NCBI GenBank assembly: GCA_027563935.2
Contig: CM050450.1
Span: forward strand, 11,329,957-11,393,956
Direction: 5' to 3'
Source of the DNA: Costus lasius
Taxonomy: Eukaryota; Streptophyta; Magnoliopsida; Zingiberales; Costaceae
Length of the DNA: 64,000 bases
Numbering within the stretch: the stretch's first letter is position 1; the number at the start of each line of letters is the position of its first letter. Positions 48,001-58,625 of the stretch are shown here, piece by piece. A model generated the notes under the pieces. That model ran no database searches. It had not been told where the DNA came from and saw only the letters and a list, made by a program, of their open reading frames with translations. The position numbers and the translations under genes are program-made.

Positions 48001-51000
48001 AGCCTAGTTCTATCCTTGGAGGGTTCATATCATTAGATCCTTTGACAGAGGACCAAGGATTAAAGAACTGGTCAGATGGTACAGTGGGTTTGTATTAGTC
48101 TAAGCAAGGATGGGTACATTGATTTGTGTAGGAGCAGGGCGAAAAAGAAAGGAGAAGAAAAAAGAATAAGAAAGAAGAAGAAGAAGAAGGGAAAGGAGAA
48201 GACGAAGGAGGAGGAGAAAAAGAAGAAAGACCGCTGCTCGCTCTGCTTATACACGGATTTGTTGCTCCGGAAGAAGAAGAAAGAAGAAGAAAAAAGAAGA
48301 ATGAAGGAGGAGGAGGAGGTACACCATTCCTCGTTGCATCTTGTTCTCTTCTTCTTTTTCTTATTTTCTTATTTCCTTGAAGAGAAAGAAATGGAGGGGC
48401 AAAATGATTGAGGGAAAATTCTTCTCTTCTTTTCCTCATTTTGGTTCCATCCAAATTTGGTGGGAACCTTCTAATTTTTTTTTCCCAAAAATCTTTTTCC
48501 TTCCTTTCAGTTTTTTTTTCCCTTGAGGAAACATAGTTTAAATGTAGGTCCATATTGGATGTTGGAAGATGATTGTATTGGTTTATAAGGCAGGGTAAAC
48601 TTACTAGTAGAACTTGAGCTTAGACATTTTAGACCACGTGATATAAGATTATCAAGTTAATAGGTTACTTTTTCATAGGACCAACCGGCCAAGTCGTAAT
48701 AAGCATCTTGGCAATTTAAATTGGATAATCATAGTGCCAAGTCATAATAAGCATCTTGGCAATTTAAATTGGATAAGAGAGCGTATGAGGTCATGGCTGA
48801 CTTCTTTTGGAAGTCGCATGAAAATCTATTTTTGAGAAGACCAAAAAGTCCACAAGCACATGTGATTAAGAGGAGATATTTAAAGACGTCAAATGTAATT
48901 TGAGTTTCTGTATCAATCAAAAACATTGTAGGCTGAGGAATAGCCTGTTTATAGTCCAGCGTGGGAAACAATTAGATATTTTCCATAAGATTTCCTACAA
49001 TCAGATCCTTTTTGATATTTATAAAAATTTTACTAGATTTTGTTTCCATGCTTTGTGTACGATTGCTTGCTACTATTTCTCAGTTAATTTCACAAGTGCA
49101 ACTATATTTCGATCTGTTTCTTTTTTGTATGAGTTGATTGCTTTCTGGAATTGTCTAAAACTTTCTTCTCTAAAGATAACTTCAAATTTGACCAATCTCA
49201 GTTTGGCTCGTGGATTTTAAAATTTTCAATTTATGCCTTGATATTTTGCGTTGAGCTTCAGTATATTTGTTTACCCTCCAATTAATTAGGAACAACAAAA
49301 AATGTGGCTTTGACCAACTTTGTTTCTTATCGCTGCTCATTTGTTTATGGTTGCTTCCACAGTGATTATAGTCATACTTTAATTACACTACAATTCCATC
49401 TTATTAACATACACCAGCTAATTGTCTCAAAAGTAAAAGTAGCAAAGAGGATAAGAATAATAATTTAGCATTAAGTGGTCAAAATGGATCAACTTTTTTT
49501 AGTCTCAAATTAATTGAAAGGTAAATGCCACCTTGGTGCCAGCTCAAAGCTTAAGGGCCAAATGAATGCATTTGTAGTACAGGGAACAAAAGGGTAAATT
49601 TCTGGGGCCAACTGAAAATTTTCAAAGAGAAACGTTTCACTCTAAATTATTGATTTGCTTTTGGTTTCACTACTTATGCTCAGAACTTGAAAGGAAGGGT
49701 GGTTCTGCTGGATTTTTGGACATACTGTTGCATTAATTGCATGCATGTACTGCCAGACTTGGAGTTTCTAGAAAGGAAGTATGCCAATGAGCCTGTAAGT
49801 TCTTTAGTATCCTTTATTAATTTCAAATATTGTTGCTCTTGTACTGGTTGTTTACACCTTTTTGCCAGTAGACAGTAGTGTCTAACGTGTCTCCTTAATG
49901 CCAATGAACTAAATATGAGTAAAAAAATTGGATTGCATATAGTTAGATATGCCATATGTGTAGATTAAAAATTCAATCGTTCTGGTTGTCCTTGTTTAGC
50001 TCTCTACTCTCCTTTAAGAAGAAAAAGTTTTCTACGGCTAAAAGGACATTATGCTCTTTAAATAACTGCATATCCTTAATTGAAATTTACAAGTTTTGTT
50101 TTCCCTTAAGACAAGGAAAATTTGAAGACATGCATACATAGTCTTTTAGATGCCAATTTGATTTCTAGGGTTGTTTGGTGAAATAGGAATTATATTCTAC
50201 AAGTAGGTGTTGTTTCACATTACATGCCTGATGATGATTTAATAATATACTAAATATTTTGTGAGTGGTAGAACTTCCTGTGTTGTAGAACAGATTTAAG
50301 CTTGCTTTAGTTTCTGTCATGCCTTGAGACCCACATTGAGTCACCTAGCCTCGGGACGCAGCAAACAAGGGACCTGCCAAGTCAACACAGATCCAAGATA
50401 CAACAGAAATGACAAAAGATGATTATAATGCACAAACTAACATAACAGAGTACGATACCATAGACCGACGCAGCGGTCAAAGTCAACAACACTGGTCCAT
50501 GACCAGAGCACACAGTCCAACATCATACAATACATCATATGCCAGCAATGATAGTACATGCGGTAAGATAGTAAATACAGACTTAGGACAGATGGACGTT
50601 TATCTATCTATCTACTGCGCACCAGAAGGAGCCGAGCTCGAACCTAGAGGCAAGGTAAAGGGGGTTAGCCGGGTGGCTAAGTAGGGATTAGTAAGTAATA
50701 TGGTGCATAACAGAGTACGAAAGGTTACCAAATAATATAAGATAACAGCAGTGCAGTACGAGCATATAATACAACTAACAGGTAATGAAAGTACAGCATG
50801 CAAGTGCATCAAACTGAGCCCAAGTGTCCCGAAGGACGCGCACTCGAAGAGTGGTTCCTAACCGCCAGCTCTGCAGTAGGGAACAACTGCCCGTCGACAG
50901 CCCGCCAGTGTAGTGTCATACACCCAATCACCCCGAAGCTCACCCGCAGCGATGACTTCGACTGTGACCACCGGAGGCCTGTAGTCCATGGACTTACTAT

Positions 51001-52636
51001 ACCAATGCCATGACTACTACTAGAGGCTAAATCCAATGGATCCTGAATGGCGGACACATAGTCAGACCACTCCGGCTGTATCTAGAATATAAACACAAGC
51101 CGGCTGTAAAGACTGCCAAAATATATATGTACAACATATAAACCACACCAAACCAATATCATGTATCAGAACATAAAATCAGAACGCATTCAAGCATACT
51201 CATATCTCAATGGCAAGTGATAGAGTTCAATGGATATTGAAAGTAATCATTTAGATAATTAGCTATAAGAAGGTGCCACTATCTACGTATGCAGTTTGGC
51301 ACCGTATAAGGGAAGAGGATAATATCCCTACTTGGATACTGTAGGTCTGCGCTAGAACCAACCAGATAACCGTCTAATATAATCCGCACGCGCAGCCCGA
51401 TGTCGTCGGTACACACTTCGGAGTTTGCCGAAAAACTTTGCTAGTGGCGATCGCTGGAACAGTAACTCCGGTGATGGATCGGAGCTTGCCGGTACCCAAA
51501 ATGAAGCCGACGCCGGTCGATTTCGCGAAAGGATGCTGGAGTCACCGGAAATTAGCAGGAGAAGCCGGCGGCGCCACCCACATTTGTCGCCGGAGCTGGG
51601 GAAGATAGCAGCGCCTGAAAACCACCAGGAGAGGGGAGGAACGCTCGCCGGAGACGCAGGAGATGAGGTGCAGCCGGATCTAGGTCTTGCGATCACTCCC
51701 CGTCGCCGTTCATTCGTGTGGAAGGAGAAGGAGAGGAGTCCGCCGATCCTGGTCACTGGAGCAGAGGGAGGAGGTTGGAGATGGAATGCATGAGGAAGGG
51801 GCTTCGGTGCTCACTGATGGTGAAGATCGAGGGAGAAGGTAGGCTGCATTCAGTGAGGCAAGGAAGCAGCGGGAGGAAGAGGCGAGATAAGGAGGAGGAA
51901 ACGGGAAAGATGGGGTCGGGTTCACATGGGAAGATAGGAAAAAGAGGAGAAGGTGGGAAATAGGATGGGACGTGCGCGTGGGTGCACAGTACCCAGATCT
52001 AAAATTACCGTAATGTTACAGTATCCCTTTTTGAAACAGGTTGGTCTCCTCTAAACTTCTTCAATTAAGAAATAGTGAGTATTACCTATTGAGAAAAGAA
52101 AATTATTTGCTAATATTGCATTGGATACATTAGAAAAATTTTCAAATGTTCTATTATTTATTCTTCAAAATTGATTGACAGAGATGATGGATTAATGTAT
52201 AATATAGTATTAAGATTTAAGGCAACAATATATTTCTTCACACAACTAATTTGCGGCCCCCTTCTTCCTAGGTGGGTCAATTCAGGTCAATGAGTCATAA
52301 ATGAGTTGTGTCCGCACCCGATTAGGCTAACCTAAGCATGACCCTTATAAGTAACTGGGTCAAGGGGCCTAACCCGAACATGACCCATATATAACTGGGT
52401 TAACCTGACATGACTTGAGTAATTCGTTTATTAAATAGGTCATATATTAACCTATGACATAATACTACCCAGATGACCTATTTGGTCACACTTGACGATC
52501 CGTTTATGTTAGGGCATTCTACAAAGGGCTAGGCAAGAGGTTACGGTGGTTGGTTTGCAGTGGAGAGAGAGTTAGGGGCAGCGATGGGTGGCGAATAGAG
52601 TTCGACAGCAATGAAGAACATCAACAACTAGGGTAG

Positions 52637-52697
<61 letters not shown>

Positions 52698-55600
52698 CCC
52701 CATTGTCACGGGTGTAGGTTTGGAGATCACCCCGTGCAGTCTATCACCCTATGCAATGTCGAGTGGCAATCAACTTGTTTGAAAAGAGTCTACAATGTGT
52801 AGAAAGACATGTGGTTAAAAAAGGCGGTGCGGGCCACTGAGAATTTATTTAAATGTGGAAGGAAATTACAAGATTATGACTAGAATCAAGCATCACAAGG
52901 ATGAGAAAACTTTAGTTTTAAATTAAGGAGTTGTCCTGAGATTTGATTTAACCAAGACCTATCACACATGTGTAGAAGGCTTCCTCAAACCCTTTATACT
53001 GATTTTACACATTCCAAGCCCTCAAGTACCTTGGGGGTTTACACAATAAAAAACTTGCCAGTTCTCATGTACCCCAACACATAATTAGACTCTACTAGAT
53101 TAGTAGATTAAGTATGTCACTAAGACATTTCATCGAACACCTCGCAGTTAACCTAAAACATTATACTTAGATACTTGATATAGATTCGATACAAGACTAC
53201 AATATTTCGGGACATGATCGATGATACCCAACAATAATTGATCAGTGACATTCTCCCCCAGTTGAATCATTGATGTCCTCAACGACCCTTTGACTCCAAC
53301 TTGAGATAGTTTCCATCTCGAGTCCATCTTTCAATTTGGACATAGTGAGTGTACTCTATTTAGTTTGGGGGCTCAACTTGCATGCATATGCTTAGTTGCT
53401 TACTTCTTCATAGGGTTTTTTTTGTTTGCAACCAATTGCCCCAATTTATTGAGTTGCTCACTTCTTGATAGGGTTTTCTTGGTTTGCAACCAATTGCCCT
53501 AATTTGTCTGCTAAGCCTTGGCAAAAATACTTGGTTGCTTTGCGCATTGCTCCCTTCTTGTTTTGTCAACTCAATTTGACTAAATCGAGAAGGCGGTCAA
53601 GATGGTGGTTTGGTACTAAGTTCCATCTTGATTTGATGATCCACGTCCTATCGTGGAGATAGATTCTTTGGTAACTCCAATGGCATCGCATCCTCTAACT
53701 TCTTGAGGATCTTCCTATCTTACATTGGTATGGTCTGATCTCGCCTGTTGGGTTCTTCAACTCCCTTGCCACAACTAGTGTTTCGCCTGATTGGACTTCT
53801 TTCTTCAATTGTATAGTTGAGAGTAACTTTGGTCTATTCTTAAGTGCTTGATATACCGTTGTGTCTCGTGTAAGGATTTTTATCAACCATCAAGCAAAGG
53901 GTGTCAAGGAATGACATTGGTACTGCCTATGCTAATTGAAGGAACTCCATCCTCATGATGCCCTAAAATTCATCTAAGGGTACCACCATCAATGTGGTCT
54001 TTCCGCTCTAATCATCAATTTTGATTGAAATATCTTTGGTTACGTTGGAAATACACTTTGATTCTGAGTTCACCATTTTGGACATAGCTTCAATTCTACT
54101 CCATGCTAAAGATTTCACTTAGCAGTTTCCTCCTTGAAAATGAAGTTATGGCTTGCTCTAGATGATTGAATTGCCTTATTGCCTTAACCTGATGTCCTTT
54201 ATGGTGTCTGGTCGTTAGTGAGTCTCTCCGCTGCAGCCTGGGCATATGCCAAATTGTGTACATTTTGCTGATGTAACTCATTGTTGTGCCCATGATTTTA
54301 GACCATCTATTAAGTAAAACATCTTGTCCTCTTTGGACATATTTCAGATGTCAAGCATCAATGTCCAGAATTGCTTCACATACTCTTTGATTGAGTCTCT
54401 GTGCTAGAGATTCCGCCGCATTCGTCAAGGTAGCTAACATTCTTAGGCAGAAATTAGGTCTTTAATTTTCTTTTCAGATCCTCACATGACTCAAATGTTG
54501 AGCTATTTTGGACCTGAGTGCGCCACTAGAACTTCGTGTCACCAGTTAGGTACCATGTTACATTGGTCACCTTGATGTCTTTAGACTTTGTTCGAGTAAC
54601 CAAGAAATATTGCTCCATGTTGAATGAAAAGTTCTCCAAGTCCTTGGCATCCCTGGCGCCACTGAGGTTCTATCTATGCTGTCATATTTGCCACTTGATT
54701 TGTTAGGTGTTAGACAGCCTTGTTGGTGTCATAAGTGATGCGGTCGACAGTTTCATCCACTGATCGTTGCTTCTTAATGCCAGCCATGCATTCTTCCTGG
54801 AAACACAAGATAGTGAAGAAGTCCACTATCATATGCAATCTCACCTCCAACTCGGTGAGTTGCACTTTCCTAGTTTACGTTTGATCCATCTACTCCTATG
54901 GGATTGCTTCAATTGCTGAACTAGAACTTGGGTCATGTTTTGAATGGATCACTAACTTTACCTCATAAAGTGAAACCTGGCTTTGATACCAATTGTCATG
55001 GGTGGAGGTTCTAATGTTGTACCTTGTGCGGTCTACCACCACATACAGTATTGAGTGACGGTCAACCTATTTAAAAAGAGTCTATAATGTGTAGAAAAAT
55101 GAGTGGTTAAAAAAGACACTACAGATCTGAATTTATTTTAATATGGAAGAAAATTATAAGGACCAAATGTCATGCCTAGATGGGGAAGCTTTAATTTTAA
55201 ACTCAAGAGCTGTAGATCTAATTTAACAAAGCACCTTCACCCCTCGTGTAATAACTAGATACTACCAAGTATCACTGATGAGTAGAAGGCCCTTCATGGG
55301 CTGATTTTACACATTCCAAGCCCTCATGTATCATGGGGGTTTACACAATCAGAAATTTACTGGTTCTCGTATACCCTCGACACATAACTAAATTTTACTA
55401 ACTTAGTAGATTAAGTATCTACCAAATACACGATCACAACATAAATATTTGCAAAGGGTAGTGTCACTAAGACATTTCATCGAACATATTGTTGTCAACC
55501 CAAAATATTACACTTAAATATTTGATATAGACCCAATACAAGACTCCAATCGGCCTGACAAAAGAGAGAGAGAGAGGGGCGGACCCAGCAAGGAAGTGAG

Positions 55601-58600
55601 GGAGAAGAAGAGAAAGGGAGAGAGGAGATAGAGGAGCCACATGTGGCAGGAGAGAGAGGGGAGAACAGTGTTATCAATGGCGGATCGCGGAAAATAGCGG
55701 ACAACCAAAAATCTGCTATATAATATAGCGTATAGCGTCGCAGACAAATAGCGGAAATCATATAGTGGTTAAAATAATAAAAAATTTTCATAAAAGATTA
55801 AGGGGGTGACGTGAAATTAACAGTACTCAAAACATGAAAAAAATATTCCTGACCCAAGAAGACTTGCCCGTAGCTAGAAATAATTTTTAAAAGGTTGAAG
55901 TCGCCGCCTCCTTTCTTGCTTCTGCCGAGTTTACCGGCACCTTTAGTTGCTGCCGATGCCTTCCATCTCTGCTGACGCCGATGCCTTCCGCCTTCTGCCT
56001 CTACTGATGCTGACACTGACGCCGATGCCAACACCTCAATGCCTTTGCTGACGCCAAGCCTTCGCCCGCTTCTCCTCTTCCGCCATTACTGCTTCGCAAT
56101 CACCCACCGCCTTCCTTGATGCGTCCACAATGGCGGAAATCACGTTTTCCGCAACACAATAGCAATTTCATCGCGGAATCGCGTATTTCTGCTTTCGAAT
56201 AGCGCTATGGCGCCGCTATTCGATAACACTAGGGGAGAAGAATATTTTTAGGCTTTATTTAGATTGGACTATTGGGCTTCTCTTAGGGGCTTGGGCTATG
56301 CATATTTTAGATGGGTTATGCAGGACAACCCATTTATGACCTTACATGACTCAAAATTAATTAAGTAAAAAATGGATCTACCTTGATTATGACCTGAATA
56401 TAATAAGGCCTAACCCAAACCCGCCTAACTTTGTGTCGAGCCAGCATAAGTTAGTTTTTGCCTCTTGTCACTATCACCACTGCAATCCTTTTAAATATAA
56501 TAATATTTATTTTCTTATTTATAAAAAAATAAACATGTGTGGTGTGCTCTTCTTAAACAAACAAGTGCTATATGAACCCTTATGGCCTTACTCATTACGA
56601 TCGCCGATGTTGCTATATGAATTTCTACTTAAAAGCACTGAAACAACACTTTCTTTCATACTGTAGCACAATACCTCAAATAATTCTTTAAAAAAATCAT
56701 AGCACTTTCATAGACAACATAGTGGCAATAGTATAGTGGGTCTAAACGGGCACAAAGTTTTGCCTGTACCCTGTGTTGGTATGGTACTAGTCTAACGCAT
56801 GATTAGTATGAACTTGGCTATCAAGATCTTAAATGAATAATAATGCAGTTTGGTAATAGCAAGACTAAGCTAATTAATGATGCTATGTCAGACGGGCAAA
56901 GTATTAGAAGAAAAAAATAACAGAGAGACAATATCAACATTGACTTATCCAGAGGACAAACTTATTTTTATTGAAAATTTGTAATTAACTTGTTATGTTC
57001 AGTACGAGAAAGACCCTTAAATTTGGCCATTGGATATTTTTCTATGAGGTCATCAAAACATTGAGGGCAACATATAAATCTAACGACGTTTTTTTATTCT
57101 GTTTTTAGGGGATATGCTTATGTTTTTTGAATTGTTTGGATGGGGCTTAACTGCTTAAGGTAATTTGTCATTTTTATGTCATAATTGTAGGGAGTGCTCA
57201 TGGAACTTTGCAAATATTAGAAGGGTATTTTGGAACTTTTGCATTGCTATGGTTCAAGTGACATTTATCAAAGTGGTTTAATCTAATCATCTGTTTTTAC
57301 TTAAAGTTCACAGTTGTTGGGGTGCATTCTGCAAAGTTTGATAACGAGAAAGATATTGAAGCTATCCGAAGTGCAGTCTTGCGGTATAACATCACACACC
57401 CTGTAAGTTAATCATGAAGATTATTTACTTAGACAAATTCCCCAAAATGTTTCTGACTTTATACCCTTAAGCTGTAAATTGTATGTAAAAACATGTTGAT
57501 TGATTGGGGATTGATCCTTTATCAAATAAAGGAATGAGAAACATAAATGGGATAGTTTATAGTAAAATATTGACACTGAAATCTGAACTATGCATCTTAT
57601 TAGGTTCATAGTACAGAGCTGCAGAGAAGTTTGGGAGCATGAAACTATAAAAGACAATTGACATAGAATTTTCTCAACAGAAGAAACTCTAAAGCAGTAA
57701 TGATAGATATTTATTCTAAAATAGGTATATTTATCTCTGCATATTGTGTCATTCAACTATCAACCAGAAATACTCCATTATTTCTTTGTTACGTAGAGAA
57801 ACAAGTCAAAGGTGTGTTGCAAATATGACGGTTACCTACTTTCCAATTTTCTTCACATATATTCATTTATTACCCTGCTTTCTTTGATAGTTCCTGGGAG
57901 ACCTTTAGCTTTAACAAGTTTCAATTGCAGTTATATGAATTATTTATTTTCCTTATTTTATAGAGGCATGCCATGGAGAATATGAGGAGGTGAAGGTCAA
58001 GTTGGATGTTTTCACACTTTTCTCCATGAAACATCCAAGTCTTTTGTTTTTTTTTTTTTTTGAAAAAATAAAATGGTCATCTTCAATATTGTATGAAGGC
58101 TTATGTTATCCTTTTTAGCTCAGACTTTTCTATAGTTTTGATTGTATTGTGATAATTAAAATATTTACCCATTTTCGAAGTCTATAAGTAAAATTTAATG
58201 CTCTGCAGTCTATACTTGCTCAAATTTGCTCTCTGGTAATCGCTGAGCTGCTTTTGAGGATCTTATTAGTTTAGTGTCCCTTCTTTAATCTCAACTTCCA
58301 TTGTGTTCTTAAAACATTCTATACTGGGTTGATACTGAAATGTAGAATGATATTCTTAACTTGATACAACACATACAGTCACACGATGGCGCTATTATCA
58401 AACATTATACTGAACTCTATAAAAAAAAAATTGTCACTGAACCAAATCGCATTCTTATGTGTTGCTCACTTTGCTATATTTTGAAGTTATTGTTTCTTCA
58501 AGGTTGTTAATGACGGTGATATGTACCTATGGAGAGAACTAGGAGTGAATTCGTGGCCTTCATTTGTTATTGTTGGCCCTACTGGGAAGGTTCTTCTGCA

Positions 58601-58625
58601 GCTATCAGGAGAAGGTCATAGAGAG
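22935..58625 (+). CDS. SOQ1: SOQ1: chloroplast HAD/thioredoxin-like/NHL protein, 3' part outside the window
   Basis: Fifteen exons join in phase: 22935-23322, 23480-23580, 23665-23721, 23812-23906, 24822-24921, 26610-26668, 37118-37245, 37587-37719, 42011-42098, 43622-43700, 46566-46626, 46707-46782, 49684-49794, 57307-57402, 58503-58625 (565 codons). The order matches Arabidopsis SUPPRESSOR OF QUENCHING 1 (AT1G56500, about 1,055 residues). There is an Arg/Ser-rich transit peptide (about 1-75). The HAD hydrolase domain has D91-M-D93-G, S194, K228 and E252-D253. A membrane helix spans about 365-380. The thioredoxin-like domain carries WTYCCINC (C471-x-x-C474) and runs to the last exon seen. 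In Arabidopsis the HAD part faces the stroma and the Trx-like and NHL parts face the lumen, where SOQ1 prevents qH, a slow antenna quenching. All HAD and CxxC residues are intact, so the gene looks functional. The NHL propeller and C-terminal domain lie beyond base 64000. Confidence 0.95.
23907..24821 (+). other. SOQ1 intron 4
   Basis: Donor GTTAGTG, acceptor ACTATCAG; the split Leu codon CT|G supports both. AT-rich, no repeat recognised. Confidence 0.8.
24922..26609 (+). other. SOQ1 intron 5 with a CT/TA microsatellite
   Basis: Donor GTATGC, acceptor TTTTTCAG. It contains (CT)n followed by (TA)n at 26028-26084. No transposon protein was seen. Confidence 0.8.
29640..29681. repeat. short hairpin-forming inverted repeat
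   Basis: GGAGCCTTGGAGTACCCT pairs with AGGGTATCCTTAGGCTCC across a loop of about 6 bases. It could fold in the SOQ1 pre-mRNA; no function is implied. Confidence 0.7.
30225..30371. repeat. inverted repeat with 37-bp arms plus a direct repeat
   Basis: Arms 30225-30261 and 30304-30340 (AGACCAATTATGGTTTGGTC and its inverse) enclose a 42-bp spacer. ACCTTTAATACATAAAAGAT is repeated directly at about 30283 and 30341. Confidence 0.85.
30557..30893. repeat. tandem duplication, unit of about 174 bp
   Basis: Units at 30557-30730 and 30731-30893 share GGTTAAATTGTTCTT, GTGGTAGAAAC and GAGACCATG.GGATCCACTCT and have clearly diverged. Confidence 0.85.
31915..32844. mobile_element. GC-rich putative non-autonomous TIR element inside the hAT gene
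   Basis: An abrupt GC-rich island of about 930 bp sits in AT-rich DNA between two hAT coding blocks. Its ends show weak inverted similarity (GACCCCGTTTTGTAAG against GGGCCAGTTTGGGACA on the complement), possibly with ATA on both sides. Inside are four or so copies of a unit CGCCTCCCTCCTTCCTCGAAG (32190-32470) and repeated CTTGGACGAAGC motifs. There is no transposase. Open frames here run on both strands and are GC artefacts. It could also be a captured gene fragment. Confidence 0.45.
33420..34931. mobile_element. solo LTR inserted in the hAT coding sequence
   Basis: 1512 bp, beginning TGATAG and ending CTATTA (probably a mutated CTATCA), with TATAG duplicated at 33415-33419 and 34932-34936. 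Removing it with one TATAG lets the hAT reading pass straight from EEWCSY to NFALSQ, which fixes both edges. It contains four degenerate copies of an ACGGCCGTG...GTGAACGGCTCG unit (about 34425-34680). Such motifs occur in other plant gypsy LTRs, as I recall. Its transcriptional direction was not settled. Confidence 0.82.
35958..36312. repeat. GGTA/TACC-type dispersed repeat
   Basis: Repeated GGTAT, TACCG and ATCGG words end in a TTTTTAAACCTTG tail. It is one of the copies of the family described under 39118-39512. Confidence 0.55.
36880..37040. repeat. TACATG/TATA repeat next to exon 7
   Basis: About 160 bp of the self-complementary word TACATGTA and (TA)n, ending about 80 bp before the exon 7 acceptor. 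Confidence 0.85.
39118..39512 (+). repeat. GGTACC-rich palindromic dispersed repeat, copy A
   Basis: Dense ACCGGT, GGTACC and GTACGTAC words flank an AT-rich core with ATAATTAAATATTTTATCAA. The same layout occurs inverted at 41283-41716. Diverged relatives lie near 19919, 30118, 35958, 39640, 44215, 56740, 59240, 60850, 61310 and 62200, several ending in a TTTAAAACCTTG-like tail. There is no coding capacity; it is probably a MITE-like or SINE-like family. Confidence 0.7.
40551..40781. mobile_element. small fold-back MITE
   Basis: GTGTATACAAGGGAGAG (40554) pairs with CCTCTCTTGTATACAC (to 40779), and the interior also folds (GGAAGGAAAATT with AATTTTCCTTCC near 40635). About 230 bp, no coding. 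Target duplication not resolved. Confidence 0.65.
41283..41716 (-). repeat. GGTACC-rich palindromic dispersed repeat, copy B (inverted)
   Basis: The inverse of copy A at 39118-39512. The ends CGGTCCGGTACCGACCGG and CCGGTCCGGCGACCCACCGG and the AT core all match in reverse. The two copies are about 1.8 kb apart. Confidence 0.75.
42099..43621 (+). other. SOQ1 intron 9
   Basis: Donor GTAACA, acceptor TTCTCAG, phase 0. A purine-rich stretch lies at 42840-42960. Nothing else recognised. Confidence 0.8.
43701..46565 (+). other. SOQ1 intron 10
   Basis: Donor GTATGA, acceptor TTTTACAG. It contains a diverged GGTA-type repeat (44215-44400), a (TA)n tract (45029-45085) and a diverged tandem duplication: about 46015-46110 and 46188-46300 share TGATGAAGATTT, TGTTTGATGTCA and GCCATAAAGTAG. 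Confidence 0.75.
46783..49683 (+). other. SOQ1 intron 12, 2.9 kb
   Basis: Donor GTATTA, acceptor ATGCTCAG. It contains a GAA/GGA-rich polypurine tract (48137-48318), the source of the Lys/Glu-rich open frame there, and a 48-bp tandem duplication (48689-48783, AATAAGCATCTTGGCAATTT twice). Confidence 0.8.
50315..52020 (-). mobile_element. probable solo LTR, about 1.7 kb
   Basis: TGTCATGCC...ATGTTACA on the plus strand, flanked by GTTTC (50310-50314) and GTATC (52021-52025), a 5-bp duplication with one mismatch. On the minus strand it starts TGTAACA and ends GGCATGACA like the other LTRs here, so minus orientation is preferred. GC-rich at 51340-51960. The open frames there on both strands look like composition artefacts. 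Confidence 0.6.
52639..52692. repeat. (GA)n microsatellite
   Basis: About 27 uninterrupted GA units, ending 11 bp before the 3' LTR of the next element. A shorter GA run also borders its other side at 55564. Confidence 0.95.
52704..53250 (-). repeat. 3' LTR of the TR-GAG-like element
   Basis: Matches 54994-55560 over blocks such as GATTTTACACATTCCAAGCC and CACTAAGACATTTCATCGAA. The two LTRs differ by many substitutions and indels, so the copy is old. Confidence 0.85.
53251..53840 (-). repeat. internal 3' region with a tandem repeat and a pol linker remnant
   Basis: On the minus strand a reading with [14 protein letters not shown] (about 53650-53690) matches the linker before gypsy reverse transcriptase. 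It runs into a duplicated unit of about 66 bp (53397-53520, TTTGCAACCAATTGCCC twice) instead of RT. This is the probable deletion boundary. Confidence 0.6.
54230..54660 (-). pseudogene. gag capsid remnant
   Basis: Minus-strand readings show the plant gypsy gag pattern: [20 protein letters not shown] near 54640, a [12 protein letters not shown] stretch, [15 protein letters not shown] near 54370 and [20 protein letters not shown] near 54310. Frames shift and stops occur, so it is not expressed as a whole. It is the capsid part (Retrotrans_gag) that forms virus-like particles in active relatives. Confidence 0.75.
54994..55560 (-). repeat. 5' LTR of the TR-GAG-like element
   Basis: 567 bp. On the minus strand it is followed by the tRNA-iMet-type PBS. 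Confidence 0.85.
55666..56231. mobile_element. non-autonomous hAT element (MITE-like), 566 bp
   Basis: Termini CAGTGTTATC and GATAACACTA form inverted repeats (one terminal mismatch) with subterminal AGCGG-type words, flanked by a perfect 8-bp duplication GGGGAGAA at 55658-55665 and 56232-56239. TIR sequence and 8-bp duplication are diagnostic of hAT. The middle is GC-rich with GCTGACGCCGATGCC repeats and no transposase. Confidence 0.9.
57403..58502 (+). other. SOQ1 intron 14
   Basis: Donor GTAAGT, acceptor CTTCAAG, phase 0. AT-rich, with a T-run near 58048. Nothing recognised. Confidence 0.8.

Larger units (their letters stand above)
52704..55560 (-). mobile_element. gag-protease-only LTR retrotransposon (TR-GAG-like, Ty3/gypsy)
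   Basis: Direct LTRs lie at 52704-53250 (547 bp) and 54994-55560 (567 bp), both TGTCA...TGACA on the plus strand. On the minus strand, ATTGGTATCAAAGCC follows the 5' LTR (tRNA-iMet PBS) and AACTGGGGGAGAA precedes the 3' LTR (PPT). The internal 1743 bp encode a decayed gypsy gag and a protease-to-RT linker, then stop; RT, RNase H and integrase are missing. Such short gag-bearing elements are known in plants as TR-GAG and need pol supplied from elsewhere. I saw no matching 5-bp target duplication. Confidence 0.82.
49795..57306 (+). other. SOQ1 intron 13, 7.5 kb, transposon-filled
   Basis: Donor GTAAGT, acceptor ACTTAAAG. It carries a solo LTR, a GA microsatellite, a gag-only LTR retrotransposon and a hAT MITE, listed separately. 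Bases 56240-57306 hold one weak GGTA-type repeat (56740-56840) and nothing else recognised. Confidence 0.82.

Noticed and set aside
48076..48553. Lys/Glu-rich open frame and its Phe/Ser-rich complement
   Set aside because: Produced by a GAA/GGA polypurine tract inside SOQ1 intron 12.
51425..51963. GC-rich open frames on both strands in intron 13
   Set aside because: They fall within a probable solo LTR and have no recognisable domain.
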